The notes: generated by a model from the sequence alone, not told the origin. 64,000 bases of DNA from DATCLS01 sp036563805 (GCA_036563805.1 DATCLS010000064.1:1-64000), one strand, 5' to 3'. Positions 41,991-51,687 are shown, counted from the first letter of the stretch. Made by a program: numbers and translations.

Positions 41991-43256
41991 GTGCTGGCCG
42001 TCCTGGCGGCCGCGCTCGCTGTCGCGCCCCTCCCGGCGAGCGGGCAGGCGGACGCCGACGCCGACGAGGCCGTGCCCGACCGCATGGACGCCTCCAACCA
42101 GGCCGGGTGGTGGCACCCCCTGGACGCCCAGCACGGCGCCACCTACCTGGCCTACAACGGCTGGGGCGGGCCCGGCCAGGGCGGCGCCGCCGACACCCAC
42201 CAGGTCCACGTGGCCCGGCGGGACGGCGCCGGCGCCTGGGTGCGGGGCTGCCTGCCCGACGGGGCCGGGGGCTGCGTCGTGTACCGCGACGACGTGGGCC
42301 ACAACCAGCCCACGCTGGCCCTCGACGGCGACGGCCACATCCACGTGTTCGCGTCGATGCACGGCAACGGCTGGCGCTACTTCCGCTCGGCCCGGCCCGG
42401 CGACCCCACGACGATGGTCGACCGGTCGGCCGAGATGCCCGACCAGGGCGGCCGCTACACGTACCCCACCGCCGCCCGGACGCCGAACGGCGACGTGTAC
42501 CTCGCCATCCGCAGCGGGCGGGTGGGGAACCTGTACCGGTGGCACGACGCCGCCGACCGGTGGACGCGGGTCGCCACCTTCGCCGCCGACGATCGGTTCG
42601 TCGTGTATCCGGACGACGTCGTGAGCGACGCAGCCGGCAACGTCCACATCGCCTGGGAGTGGGCGTACGGCGGCGCCAACGGCCTCCGCCACCTCGGCTC
42701 CTACCTGCGCTACGAGCCGGCCACCGGGCGGTTCGCCAACGCCGCCGGCCGCCGGGTGGCCGTCCCGGCCACGACGGCGAGCGACGTCGTGTACCAGCCG
42801 GTCGAGGCGGGGGAGCGGGCCACCGACCGGGGCTCGGACGCCAACCCGCCCGGCCTCCAGAGCGCCAAGCTGGCCCTCGACCCGGCGACCGGCCACCCGC
42901 TCGTCGCCTACCGGTTCCGCCCGTCCGCCGGCGGACGGTTCGAGGTGCGGCTGGCCGAGTGGCGGGGCGCCGGCTGGCGCCGCCAGACCGTCTACGCCGG
43001 CCGCTACACCACCTACGCGGCGGTCGACGTCACCCGGAGCGGGGGCGCGACCCGGGTGTACTACGCCAAGTCCGGCGTCCCCTCTCGCCACCAGGCGACG
43101 GTGGCCAGTCGGGGCCCGGACGGCCGGTGGACCGAGCGCGTGCTGGCCCGGGGCGTGCCGGTCGAGCGCCTGTCGGTCATCGACGCGCCCGGTGGCGATC
43201 GGCTCTACCTCGCGTCGCCGACCACGCACCGCCTGTTGGTCGGCCTTCACAGGTAG
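41991..43256 (+). CDS. secreted BNR-4-type beta-propeller protein
   Basis: 421 residues. A hydrophobic N-terminus with ALAVAPLPASGQA looks like a cleaved signal peptide, but from GTG 41991 there is no basic n-region; upstream codons RRLLRC would supply one yet contain no start codon. The rest has repeated propeller blades with GDGHIHVFASMHG, GDVYLAIRSG and GNVHIAWEWAYG, as in BNR_4 proteins, some of which are polysaccharide lyases. Substrate is unknown. The stop codon TAG overlaps the -10 of the next gene. Confidence 0.75.
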   Translation: MLAVLAAALAVAPLPASGQADADADEAVPDRMDASNQAGWWHPLDAQHGATYLAYNGWGGPGQGGAADTHQVHVARRDGAGAWVRGCLPDGAGGCVVYRDDVGHNQPTLALDGDGHIHVFASMHGNGWRYFRSARPGDPTTMVDRSAEMPDQGGRYTYPTAARTPNGDVYLAIRSGRVGNLYRWHDAADRWTRVATFAADDRFVVYPDDVVSDAAGNVHIAWEWAYGGANGLRHLGSYLRYEPATGRFANAAGRRVAVPATTASDVVYQPVEAGERATDRGSDANPPGLQSAKLALDPATGHPLVAYRFRPSAGGRFEVRLAEWRGAGWRRQTVYAGRYTTYAAVDVTRSGGATRVYYAKSGVPSRHQATVASRGPDGRWTERVLARGVPVERLSVIDAPGGDRLYLASPTTHRLLVGLHR

Positions 43257-43259
43257 CGT
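43254..43259 (+). promoter_or_regulatory. -10 element overlapping a stop codon
   Basis: TAGCGT ends 8 nt before ATG 43268; its TAG is the stop codon of the BNR gene. Confidence 0.45.
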
Positions 43260-43267
43260 CGATCGCC

Positions 43268-45757
43268 ATGCGACGCGTCTGGGCCTGGATGGCGCTCAAC
43301 TTCGGCAAGCGCGCCGGGACCGTGGGCGCGATCGGGTTGGCGGTCACCCTGGTCCTGGGGGTGGGCATCACGCGGCTGGAGTTCTCCACGGGGCAGGACT
43401 CGTATCTGAACAAGAGCGACCAGGTCTACGAGGACAACGTCGCCTACCAGGACCTGTTCGGCGGCCAGGCGATGGTCACCCTGTTCACGATGGACGAGGG
43501 CCACGACGTCGTCGACCTGTTCACGTCCGACAACCTCGAGCGCCTGCGCCGGCTCGAGGAGCGGGTGGCCGCCGTCGAGGGCGTCCAGAACGTCATCACC
43601 CCGCTCACCGCCCTCCAGTTCACCCAGAACCTGGTGAGCAGCGACACCGGCGACGTGACCCAGAGCGTGGCCGGCCAGGCGCTGCTCAACGCCCGCGAGC
43701 GCGAGCCCGACCCCGAGGCCCAACAGATCCGCCTGGCCGACGCCGCCCAGACGCTGGAGCGCTACAGCGCGGTGCCAGCCGACCAGCGCACGTTCGAGAA
43801 CCCCGAGTGGGTCCGCTTCCTGCTATACGACAACCGGGGCGAGATCCGGCAGTCGCTGCTGCCGTTCTTCCCCGACGAGCGCCACGCCCAGGTCGTCACC
43901 CGGCTCGACGGCAACATGTCGCTGGAGGACGAGGGCACGGCCGCCGAGGCCACCCAGCGCCTCAGCCTGGAGGAGGACTGGGACAACGCCTCGGTCGTCA
44001 GCACCGGCGCATCGATCCTGCTGAAGGACCTCAACGACTACCTCCGGGGCGGGATGCTGACGCTGGGCGGGATCGCGGTGGCGATCATGGCGCTGATCCT
44101 CGTGCTGCTGTTCGGCGTGCGCTGGCGCCTGCTGCCGCTCTTCGTGATCCTCGTCGGCGTCGTGTGGGCGTTCGGCCTGGCCGGATACCTCGGCATCCCA
44201 CTGTCGGTGGTGACCATCGCCGGCCTGCCGGTCATGCTCGGCGTCGGCATCGACTACGCCATCCAGATGCACGCCCGCATCGAGGAGGAGGTGGTCGTCG
44301 ACCGGTCGCCGCACCCGATCCAGGAGGCGGCGATCAACCTCGGGCCGGCGCTGCTGGTGGTCACGTTCGACGCCGTCTTCGCGTTCCTGGCCCTACGGTT
44401 CGCGCGGGTCCCGATGATCCGCCACTTCGGCCAGCTGCTGATGGTGGGCATCGCCGCCATCTGCGTGTGCAGCATCGTGGCGCCGCTGGCCATCCTCGGC
44501 ATCCGTGAGTACCGGTCGCCGACCAAGGCCCGCGACTTCCGGGGCGGCCGGCTGGCCCGCCTCGTGGTGTGGCTGGGGAGCCTGCCCCGGCCCGCGGCCG
44601 TGCCGCTCACCGTCGCCGCCGTCGTGATCTTCGTGGGCGGTGTGCTCGTCGAGGACGACCTGAACATCGAGAGCGACCCCGAGCGGTGGGTCAACCAGGA
44701 CTCCCAGGTCATCCACGACATCGAGACGCTGAAGCGCGAGGTGGGGTCGTCGTCGGAGCTGGGGATCTTCGTCGAGACCGACGACCCGGACGCCATCTTC
44801 GACGACGAGACCGTGGCGTTCGTACAGGACTTCGCCCGGGCCGAGCTCGCCGAGCGGCCCGACGACCTGATCACCGCCTCGTCGGTGGTGACGACCGTCG
44901 GCTTCGTGCTCGACATCCCGGGCACGACGCCGCTGCCGCCCACCGGCGAGGACGTCCGCCGGGCCTACGAGGTGGCGCCGCCCGCCATCCAGCAGTCCAC
45001 GGTCAACGCCGAGGCCGGTGCCCTCAACCTCGTGTTCCGGACCGGGCCGGGGTCGCTCGAGGAGCGAGCCGCCTACGTGGACGAGATCCGCGATCAGCTG
45101 GAGAGCGGCGAGTTCGCCGCCGGTGGCGAGACCGTGACCGTGCCCGGCGCGGTGCGGGCCACGCCGTCGGGCCTGGCCGTCGTCGGCGTCGGCCTGCTCG
45201 AGAACATCGAGGCCAACCGCATCCTCCTCATCTACCTGTCGGCCTTGTTCGTCTTCGCCTTCCTCTCCGTCCGGCTGCGCAGCGTCGTCCGGGCGCTCCT
45301 GTCGATGGTGCCGGTGCTGATCGCCGTGGGGGCGTCGTCGCTGGTGGCCGACCTGTTCGAGCTGCAGCTCAGCCCGATGACCGCGGTGGGCGGGCCGCTC
45401 GTCATCGCCGCGTGCACCGAGTTCACGTCGCTGATCCTGCTGCGGTTCATCGAGGAGCGGCGCCGGGGCCTGCCGCCGCGCGAGGCCATGGACGCCACCG
45501 CCTCCCGTACCGGCCGGGCGTTCATCGTCTCGGCGCTCACCGCCATCTCGGGCGTGGCCGTCATCGCCTGCTCGTCGCTGCCGCTGCTGCGCGACTTCGG
45601 CATGGTCGTGGCCATGAACGTGACGGTGGCGTTGCTGTCGGCGCTCGTCGTGCTGCCCCCGATGCTCGTGTGGGCCGAGCAGCGGGGCTGGGTGACCCAC
45701 GGCATGCTCGAGAACCCCGGTAGGGTGACCCGCGACGAAGACCCAGGGCCGCTGTAG
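43268..45757 (+). CDS. RND-superfamily (HAE3/MMPL-like) exporter
   Basis: 829 residues. The first helix is AGTVGAIGLAVTLVLGVGI, followed by a large periplasmic domain and a helix block with GLPVMLGVGIDYAIQMHARI (Asp for proton relay). The second half mirrors it, but there the Asp is replaced (MTAVGGPLVIAACTEFTSLI with Glu). This organisation is that of hopanoid/lipid-type RND exporters. The tail ends DEDPGPL. No outer-membrane partner is expected in this lineage. The start fits a leaderless mRNA. Confidence 0.88.
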   Translation: MRRVWAWMALNFGKRAGTVGAIGLAVTLVLGVGITRLEFSTGQDSYLNKSDQVYEDNVAYQDLFGGQAMVTLFTMDEGHDVVDLFTSDNLERLRRLEERVAAVEGVQNVITPLTALQFTQNLVSSDTGDVTQSVAGQALLNAREREPDPEAQQIRLADAAQTLERYSAVPADQRTFENPEWVRFLLYDNRGEIRQSLLPFFPDERHAQVVTRLDGNMSLEDEGTAAEATQRLSLEEDWDNASVVSTGASILLKDLNDYLRGGMLTLGGIAVAIMALILVLLFGVRWRLLPLFVILVGVVWAFGLAGYLGIPLSVVTIAGLPVMLGVGIDYAIQMHARIEEEVVVDRSPHPIQEAAINLGPALLVVTFDAVFAFLALRFARVPMIRHFGQLLMVGIAAICVCSIVAPLAILGIREYRSPTKARDFRGGRLARLVVWLGSLPRPAAVPLTVAAVVIFVGGVLVEDDLNIESDPERWVNQDSQVIHDIETLKREVGSSSELGIFVETDDPDAIFDDETVAFVQDFARAELAERPDDLITASSVVTTVGFVLDIPGTTPLPPTGEDVRRAYEVAPPAIQQSTVNAEAGALNLVFRTGPGSLEERAAYVDEIRDQLESGEFAAGGETVTVPGAVRATPSGLAVVGVGLLENIEANRILLIYLSALFVFAFLSVRLRSVVRALLSMVPVLIAVGASSLVADLFELQLSPMTAVGGPLVIAACTEFTSLILLRFIEERRRGLPPREAMDATASRTGRAFIVSALTAISGVAVIACSSLPLLRDFGMVVAMNVTVALLSALVVLPPMLVWAEQRGWVTHGMLENPGRVTRDEDPGPL

Positions 45758-45800
45758 GCCCGACGGCTCGCCCGGGGCCGCTGACCGCGGGGAGGGGACC

Positions 45801-47009
45801 GTGCTGGACGAATCGACAGACGCCGACCCCGATCCCGCGCCCGACTCCGCCCCGCCTGCCACCGACGGCGTCGACGAGGCCGACATCGCCATCCGCCTCG
45901 ACGGGCTGACCAAGCGTTACCCCGGCCAGTCCGCCCCGGCGGTCGACGCCCTCGACCTGAGCATCCCCCGGGGCGAGATCGTGGCGCTCGTCGGGCCGTC
46001 GGGCTGCGGCAAGACGACCACGCTCAAGATGATCAACCGGCTGGTCGAGCCGACGTCCGGCACGGTGTGGATCGACGGCACCGACGCCCGCGAGCTGCCG
46101 GCCCACGAGCTGCGGCGGGGCATCGGCTACGTGATCCAGCAGGCCGGCCTGTTCCCTCACCGCAAGGTGCGCGACAACATCGCCACCGTCCCGCGCCTGC
46201 TCGGCTGGGACGGCGACCGGGTCCGTGACCGGGTCGAGGAGCTGTCCGACCTGCTCGGGCTCGAGCGCGACATGCTGGGCCGCTACCCGGCCGCGCTGAG
46301 CGGTGGGCAGCAGCAGCGGGTCGGGGTGGCCCGGGCGCTGGCCGCCGACCCGCCCGTGCTGCTCATGGACGAGCCCTACTCGGCGGTCGACCCCATCGTC
46401 CGGGCGCGCCTGCAGGACGAGCTTCTCGACCTCCAGAAGCGGGTTCGCAAGACGATCGTGCTCGTCACTCACGACATCGACGAGGCCATCAAGCTGGCCG
46501 ACCGCATCGCCATCCTCCGCGTCGGCGGCGTGCTCGAGCAGGTCGGGCGGCCCGACGACCTGCTGCGCGAGCCGGCCAGCCCGTTCGTCGCCGACTTCAT
46601 GGGCGACGACCGGGGCATCAAGCGGCTGTCGCTGCTCACCGTCGACGACGTGCCGCTCCGGCCCGGCCCGATCGTGGCGGCCAGCGCCACGCCGGCCGAG
46701 GCCCGCCAGACGATGGACCGGACGGGCACGGACTGGGTGGGCGTGCGCGACGGCGACCGTCTGCTCGGCTGGGTGGCGGCCGACGAGCTGAACGGCACGG
46801 CCACCGTGGCTGACGCCCCGGTCAAGCCGTTCCGGTCGGTCATCGACGGCGGCACCTCGCTCAAGGCCGCGCTCGACCGCATCGTCAGCTCGCAGACCCG
46901 GGTGGCGGTGGTGGTCGACGGCGAGCGCTACCGGGGCATGCTCACGGTCGACGACCTGGCCGACGGCATCGGGACCGCCGGCCCGATGAGCGGGAGCGGG
47001 GCCCGATGA
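45801..47009 (+). CDS. betaine/choline-type ABC importer ATPase
   Basis: 402 residues. Walker A GPSGCGKTT, signature LSGGQQQR, Walker B LLMDEP and the H-loop VTHDIDEA are intact. The GYVIQQAGLFPHRKVRDNI stretch is typical of the OpuCA/ProV family. After about residue 270 a CBS pair follows (ends TVDDLADGIG), which in OpuA senses ionic strength or cyclic-di-AMP. It energises the two permeases that follow by ATGA and 8-nt overlaps. GTG 45801 has GGGGAGGGG 5 nt upstream. Confidence 0.92.
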   Translation: MLDESTDADPDPAPDSAPPATDGVDEADIAIRLDGLTKRYPGQSAPAVDALDLSIPRGEIVALVGPSGCGKTTTLKMINRLVEPTSGTVWIDGTDARELPAHELRRGIGYVIQQAGLFPHRKVRDNIATVPRLLGWDGDRVRDRVEELSDLLGLERDMLGRYPAALSGGQQQRVGVARALAADPPVLLMDEPYSAVDPIVRARLQDELLDLQKRVRKTIVLVTHDIDEAIKLADRIAILRVGGVLEQVGRPDDLLREPASPFVADFMGDDRGIKRLSLLTVDDVPLRPGPIVAASATPAEARQTMDRTGTDWVGVRDGDRLLGWVAADELNGTATVADAPVKPFRSVIDGGTSLKAALDRIVSSQTRVAVVVDGERYRGMLTVDDLADGIGTAGPMSGSGAR

Positions 47010-47710
47010 CCGCGCCGGCGCTGCTCGCCGAGGAGTTCGTCGACTGGGGCTGGATCGGCGACAACACCGACACGATCCGCGAGCTGCTGATCGAGCACGT
47101 GTGGCTCACCGCGTTCGCCGTCGGCGTCGGCTTCGCCATCGCGCTGGTGCTCGCCCTCGTGTCGGTGCGGTGGCGGTGGCTGTACCCGCCGATCGCCGGG
47201 CTGTGCGGCGTCCTGTACTCGATCCCCAGCGTGGCGCTGTTCGGGCTGCTGATCCCCGTCACCGGCCTCGGATTCGTGCCGGCCGAGATCGCCCTCGTCA
47301 GCTACACGCTGCTCATCCTGCTCCGGAACATCGTGGCCGGGCTCGACGGGGTGCCCGACGCCGTGCGCGAGGCGGCCGACGGCATGGGCTACGAGGGCTG
47401 GCGCCGGATGCTGCGCATCGACCTGCCGCTCGCCGCCCCGACGATCATCGCCGGCCTCCGCATCGCCACGGTCACCACGATCGGGCTGGTCACGGTCACC
47501 GCCCTGGTCGGCCAGGGCGGGTTCGGCGACCTGATCAACGAGGGCCTGTCCCGGCAGTTCTCGACCCTGGTCGTGGTCGGCTCGGTGTTCTCGATCGCCC
47601 TGGCCGTCGCCTTCGACCTCGGGTTCGTGGCCCTGGAGCGGGCCGTGGCCCCGTGGGCCCGGGCCGGGCGGCCGCCGCGCGCGGGTTGGAGGGAGCGCCG
47701 CCGTGGGTGA
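47006..47710 (+). CDS. betaine/choline-type ABC permease 1
   Basis: 234 residues, about six helices. The coupling loop reads EAADGMGYEGWRRMLRIDLP, matching the EAA motif of OpuCB/OpuCD permeases. It overlaps the ATPase stop by ATGA and the second permease by 8 nt. A longer N-terminus contains DWGWIGDN before the first helix. Confidence 0.92.
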   Translation: MTAPALLAEEFVDWGWIGDNTDTIRELLIEHVWLTAFAVGVGFAIALVLALVSVRWRWLYPPIAGLCGVLYSIPSVALFGLLIPVTGLGFVPAEIALVSYTLLILLRNIVAGLDGVPDAVREAADGMGYEGWRRMLRIDLPLAAPTIIAGLRIATVTTIGLVTVTALVGQGGFGDLINEGLSRQFSTLVVVGSVFSIALAVAFDLGFVALERAVAPWARAGRPPRAGWRERRRG

Positions 47711-48422
47711 CGCCTGGTCGGACATGTGGGCCTATCTGGGCAGCGACGCAGCCTGGACCGGCCGCAACGGGCTGCCGTCGCTGCTGTGGGCCCACGTCCA
47801 GCTGTCGCTGGCCGCCCTGGTCGTGGCCGCGCTGGTGGCGATCCCGCCGGCCGCCGTTCTCGGGCACACCCGGCGGGGGGCGCTGCTGGCCGTGTCGGTC
47901 GTCAACATCGGCCGCGCCATCCCGTCGTTCGCCGTGATCGCCCTGGTGCTGCCGTTCTCGCTGCGGTGGGGGTTCGGCCTCGGGTTCTGGCCGACGATGG
48001 TGGCGCTCGTGCTGCTGGCCGTCCCGCCCATCTTCACCAACACCTACACGGGCGTGCGCGACGTGCCGGCCGACGCCGTCGAGGCGGCCCGGGGCATGGG
48101 CATGCGGCCCCGCGAGCTGGTCACCCGCGTCGAGATGCCGGTGGCGCTGCCGCTCGTGCTCACCGGGCTGCGGGTCTCGGCCTCCCAGGTGGTGGCGACG
48201 GCCACCCTGGGGGCGCTGGTCGGCTACCGCTGCCTGGGCACACCGATCATCGCCGGCTTCCAGCGCCAGGACAAGGGTGCGCTGCTGGCGGCGGCCATCC
48301 TCGTGGCGCTCCTCGCTCTCGTCACCGACGGCCTGTTCGCGCTGGCCGGCCGGTGGCTCGTCCCCTGGCGGTCCCGGAAGTCGGGCCGGGCCGCCGATGT
48401 CACCGTGGCCGCCGCACCGTGA
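47703..48422 (+). CDS. betaine/choline-type ABC permease 2
   Basis: 239 residues, a paralogue of the preceding permease. The EAA loop is EAARGMGMRPRELVTRVEMP. It starts at GTG 47703 inside the end of the first permease gene. Together the two form the membrane heterodimer. Confidence 0.92.
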   Translation: MGDAWSDMWAYLGSDAAWTGRNGLPSLLWAHVQLSLAALVVAALVAIPPAAVLGHTRRGALLAVSVVNIGRAIPSFAVIALVLPFSLRWGFGLGFWPTMVALVLLAVPPIFTNTYTGVRDVPADAVEAARGMGMRPRELVTRVEMPVALPLVLTGLRVSASQVVATATLGALVGYRCLGTPIIAGFQRQDKGALLAAAILVALLALVTDGLFALAGRWLVPWRSRKSGRAADVTVAAAP

Positions 48423-48441
48423 ACCCCGAAAGGACACAACC

Positions 48442-49395
48442 ATGAAACGAGCGTGGAAGCTGGTGGCCGTCGTCGGCGCGGTGGCCCTCACCGTCGCCGC
48501 CTGCGGAGACGACGACGATGACACCGTGGCCGGCGACGACGCGGGCGGCGCCAGCTGCACCGACCAGGACCAGGACGGCCCCACCGTCCAGATCGGTGCC
48601 CAGGACTTCGGCGAGTCGCTCATCCTGGCCGAGATCTACGCCGGCGCCCTCGAGTGCCAGGGCATCGAGGCCGAGATCACCGAGGTCGGCGGGTTCCGCG
48701 ACCTGCTGTTCCAGGCGATCGAGGCCGGCGACGTCAACCTGGCCCCCGAGTACGTGGCCTCGGAGCTCGAGTTCCTCAACGACAACGCCGGCGAAGCCAC
48801 GAGCGACGTCGACGAGACGCTGGGCCTGCTCGAGCCGTTGCTCGAGGAGCGCGAGCTCGTGGCGCTCGAGCCGTCGTCGGCCGTCAACACCAACGCCTTC
48901 GTCATCACCCAGGAGACGTCCGAGGAGATGGGCATCGAGACGCTGTCCGACCTGGCCGAAGAGGGCGAGGACCTGACGCTCGGCGCCCCGCAGGACTGCG
49001 AGGACAACCCGTTCTGCCTGCCGGGCCTCGAGCGGGTGTACGGGCTCGACCTGTCCGAGAACTTCACGCCGCTCGACACCGGGCTGATCCCCACCGCGCT
49101 GGGCGAGGGTGAGATCGACGTGGCCGTGCTGTTCTCGACCGACGGCCGGATCGCGGACGAGGGCTGGGTCCTGCTGGAGGACGACCAGCAGATGCTGGCC
49201 GCCGACAACGTGTTCCCGCTGGCCACCCAGGAGCTGGTCGACGCCTACGGCGACACGCTGACCGGCACGCTCGGCGAGGTGTCGGCGGCGCTGACCACCG
49301 AGGAGCTCACCGAGCTCAACAAGCTCTACGACGTCGACCACGACGAGGCCGAGGACATCGCCGAGGACTGGCTGGCCGAGCACGAGCTCGGCTGA
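48442..49395 (+). CDS. glycine betaine/choline-binding lipoprotein
   Basis: 317 residues. Signal helix KLVAVVGAVALTVAAC with lipid Cys21, then an acidic linker and the OpuAC-type fold: VQIGAQDFGESLILAEIYAG at the start and LAPEYVASELEFLND in lobe 1. It captures a quaternary amine outside the cell and delivers it to the permeases. AAAGGA lies 7-8 nt before ATG 48442. It is last in the four-gene operon, before a strong hairpin. Confidence 0.9.
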   Translation: MKRAWKLVAVVGAVALTVAACGDDDDDTVAGDDAGGASCTDQDQDGPTVQIGAQDFGESLILAEIYAGALECQGIEAEITEVGGFRDLLFQAIEAGDVNLAPEYVASELEFLNDNAGEATSDVDETLGLLEPLLEERELVALEPSSAVNTNAFVITQETSEEMGIETLSDLAEEGEDLTLGAPQDCEDNPFCLPGLERVYGLDLSENFTPLDTGLIPTALGEGEIDVAVLFSTDGRIADEGWVLLEDDQQMLAADNVFPLATQELVDAYGDTLTGTLGEVSAALTTEELTELNKLYDVDHDEAEDIAEDWLAEHELG

Positions 49396-49448
49396 CGCCG
49401 GCCCGTCGACCGGCCGAGCGGCCGGTCCGCCGGCCGGATCGTTGCCTG

Positions 49449-49477
49449 CACCGGCGGGGGCCGCCCCCCCGCCGGTG
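49449..49477 (+). terminator. terminator of the betaine ABC operon
   Basis: Perfect 12-bp inverted repeat CACCGGCGGGGG / CCCCCGCCGGTG with a 5-nt loop. It directly abuts the pdxH -10 element. Confidence 0.65.
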
Positions 49478-49483
49478 TAGACA
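49478..49483 (+). promoter_or_regulatory. -10 element of pdxH
   Basis: TAGACA ends 6 nt before GTG 49490 and begins one base after the terminator arm. Confidence 0.4.
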
Positions 49484-49489
49484 ACAGGC

Positions 49490-50134
49490 GTGGATCTCGC
49501 CGACCTCCGCCGCGAGTACCAGAGCGCCGGCCTGTCCGAGGCCGACCTCGACCCCGACCCGTTCGCCCAGTTCGGTGCCTGGTTCAAGGCGTGGCGCGAC
49601 GTGGCCGTGGGCGACCCCAACGCCATGGTGCTGGCCACCGCCACGCCCGACGGGCGGCCGTCGGCCCGCACCGTGCTGCTCAAGGGCGTCGCCGGCGGCG
49701 GCTTCGTCTTCTACACCAACTACGAGAGCCGCAAGGGCCGCGAGCTGGCGGCCAACCCGCGGGCCACGCTGCTGTTCCCCTGGTACCCGGTGGGGCGCCA
49801 GGTCATCGTCGAAGGCACGGTCGAGAAGGTGGCGGCCGCCGAGTCCGACGCCTACTGGGCCACTCGACCCCCGGGCAGCCGCCTGGGCGCGGCCGCCTCA
49901 CCCCAGAGCACGGTCGTGCCCGACCGGGCCGCGCTCGACCAGCGGTTCGCCGAGGTGGCGGCCGCCCACCCCGACGGCGACATCCCCCGGCCGCCCCACT
50001 GGGGCGGCTTCCGGCTCGTGCCCGTCCGGTTCGAGCTGTGGCAGGGCCGGGAGAACCGGCTCCACGACCGGTTGGCCTACCGGCCCGACGCCTCGCTGCC
50101 CACTGGCTGGCGGGTGGAGCGGCTCGCCCCCTGA
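49490..50134 (+). CDS. pdxH: pyridoxamine 5'-phosphate oxidase
   Basis: 214 residues. RPSARTVLLKGV, FYTNYESRKGRELAANPRA, RQVIVEG and the C-terminal ELWQGRENRLHDR are the FMN- and PLP-binding motifs of PdxH. It oxidises PNP or PMP to PLP, the last salvage step of vitamin B6. Its last 58 bases overlap the 3' end of the convergent ccdA-like gene. Confidence 0.95.
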   Translation: MDLADLRREYQSAGLSEADLDPDPFAQFGAWFKAWRDVAVGDPNAMVLATATPDGRPSARTVLLKGVAGGGFVFYTNYESRKGRELAANPRATLLFPWYPVGRQVIVEGTVEKVAAAESDAYWATRPPGSRLGAAASPQSTVVPDRAALDQRFAEVAAAHPDGDIPRPPHWGGFRLVPVRFELWQGRENRLHDRLAYRPDASLPTGWRVERLAP

Positions 50135-51075
50135 GCCCGGGCGTCGGAGGCGGCGACGTCGGCGCCTGCGCCATCGCCGGTCGCCCGGGCCCGGTCGCGC
50201 CGGTTGAACACCGCCAGCAGCCCGGCCAGCGTGGCCAAGCCGACGGTCAGCGTGGCCGCGATCCGGACGGGCCCGATGTCGGAGATCCAGCCCTGCACGT
50301 CGTACGACCAACCGGCGACCGTGCGGGTGATGTTGGAGTCGGGCACCTGCCCGGGCTCGCGGTAGGTCTGCAGCTCCTCCCAGCCGTAATAGACGACGTA
50401 GGCGCCGGCCAGGGCCACGAGCCCGCCGGCCACGCGGCCCACGTACGGCCGGGCCTGACGCAGGAACCGGACCAGCGACGTGCGGGCCAGCGCGATGGCC
50501 ACCGTGAGGGCCAGCAGCACCACGGTCATGCCCAACGCGTACAGGCCGAACACCATCAGGCCGTCGGCGATGCTCTCGCGGTCGATGGTGCCCGACACCG
50601 CCACCAGGAACGTCGGCAGCGTGCAGCCGATCGAGGCCACGGCGTACGACACGCCGAACACGAACATCGAGCCCACGGTCCGGGTGCGCCCGCCCCGATC
50701 GAGCTTGGGCAGGCGGACCAGCGGCTCGAAGCCGGCCAGCATGGCCAGGCCGAGAACGAGCAGGGCGACGCCGATGACCAGCGAGATCCAGGGGACGTTC
50801 TCGTAGACCGGTAGCGACGTGAGCTCGACCGCCAGGCCGGCCACCGCGAACACGACCAGGAAGCCGGCCGACACGGCGGCGCCCACCCGGAACGCCTGCC
50901 ACACGCTGGCGGTGGGCTGGTCGTCGCCTGTCGCCGCCGAGGGCAGGCCGAGGAAGTACGACAGGTAGGCGGGAAGCAGGGCGAACCCGCACGGGTTGAC
51001 GGTCGCCACCATGCCCGAGGCCAGGTACACGGCCAGGGGGCCGTCGGGGCCCAGGGCGGCGACGACGCCGGTCAT
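50077..51075 (-). CDS. ccdA: CcdA-type thiol-disulfide transporter
   Basis: 332 residues, longer than the usual 190-250. The six-helix core carries the redox Cys pair in NPCGFALLPAYLSYF and ASIGCTLPTF. One or two extra helices (ATLTVGLATLAGLLAVF) and a hydrophilic tail follow. It passes electrons from cytosolic thioredoxin across the membrane to the TlpA-like protein encoded one base upstream, for heme attachment to cytochrome c, including the CtaC fusion domain. Confidence 0.9.
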   Translation of the reverse strand: MTGVVAALGPDGPLAVYLASGMVATVNPCGFALLPAYLSYFLGLPSAATGDDQPTASVWQAFRVGAAVSAGFLVVFAVAGLAVELTSLPVYENVPWISLVIGVALLVLGLAMLAGFEPLVRLPKLDRGGRTRTVGSMFVFGVSYAVASIGCTLPTFLVAVSGTIDRESIADGLMVFGLYALGMTVVLLALTVAIALARTSLVRFLRQARPYVGRVAGGLVALAGAYVVYYGWEELQTYREPGQVPDSNITRTVAGWSYDVQGWISDIGPVRIAATLTVGLATLAGLLAVFNRRDRARATGDGAGADVAASDARAQGASRSTRQPVGSEASGR

Positions 51076-51076
51076 C

Positions 51077-51673
51077 TCACCCGTCGGCTCCCAGCAGGTC
51101 GGCGACCTGGTCGCGCAGATCCTGCTCGCTCAGCTCGCGGCTGCTCATGGCCTCCACCTCGCCGTCGGCTCCGATGAACACGGTGGTCGGCATGGCGGTC
51201 CCGCCGAAGAAGGCGATGGCCCGGCCGCCCTCGTCGGCGTAGGTCGGGTAGGTCACGCCGGTCCGCTCGACCATCTGGCGCGCCCGGTCGCTCTCGTCCT
51301 GGTAGGCGAGGCCCACCACCGTCACCCGGTCGCCCATCTCCCGGTGGAGCGCCTCGAACGCTGGCATCTCCCGCAGGCAGGGCGTGCACCACGAGGCGAA
51401 GAAGTTGAGGACCACCGGCCGCCCCCGGGCCAGGTAGTCGGCGAGCCGGTGGTCGGGCCCGTCGCCCAGCGACGCCAGCTCGACCTCGGCCGTCGAGGTC
51501 GGCAGGTCCTCGGGCGTGATGGGATCGGTCAGCTCGACGACCTCGTCACCGGAGCCGGACGCGCCCGACGAGCCGTCGCCGCCGCCGAGCAGCAGGAAGA
51601 CGGCGCTCGCTGCGGCCACGGCCAGGACGGTCGCGACCACGACCGGAAGGAGGGGGAGGCGGCGCGTCGCCAC
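51077..51673 (-). CDS. TlpA/ResA-like membrane-anchored thioredoxin
   Basis: 198 residues. An uncleaved signal anchor (LPVVVATVLAVAAASAVFLLL) precedes a Ser/Gly spacer and a thioredoxin fold with the active site WCTPC and cis-Pro in AMPTT. It reduces apocytochrome c or other extracytoplasmic thiols with electrons from CcdA. It starts at GTG 51673, 8 nt after a TACGGT element, and is followed one base later by ccdA. Confidence 0.9.
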   Translation of the reverse strand: MATRRLPLLPVVVATVLAVAAASAVFLLLGGGDGSSGASGSGDEVVELTDPITPEDLPTSTAEVELASLGDGPDHRLADYLARGRPVVLNFFASWCTPCLREMPAFEALHREMGDRVTVVGLAYQDESDRARQMVERTGVTYPTYADEGGRAIAFFGGTAMPTTVFIGADGEVEAMSSRELSEQDLRDQVADLLGADG

Positions 51674-51681
51674 GGCTCACG

Positions 51682-51687
51682 ACCGTA
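51682..51687 (-). promoter_or_regulatory. -10 element of the tlpA-ccdA pair
   Basis: Minus-strand TACGGT ends 8 nt before GTG 51673. Confidence 0.4.
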
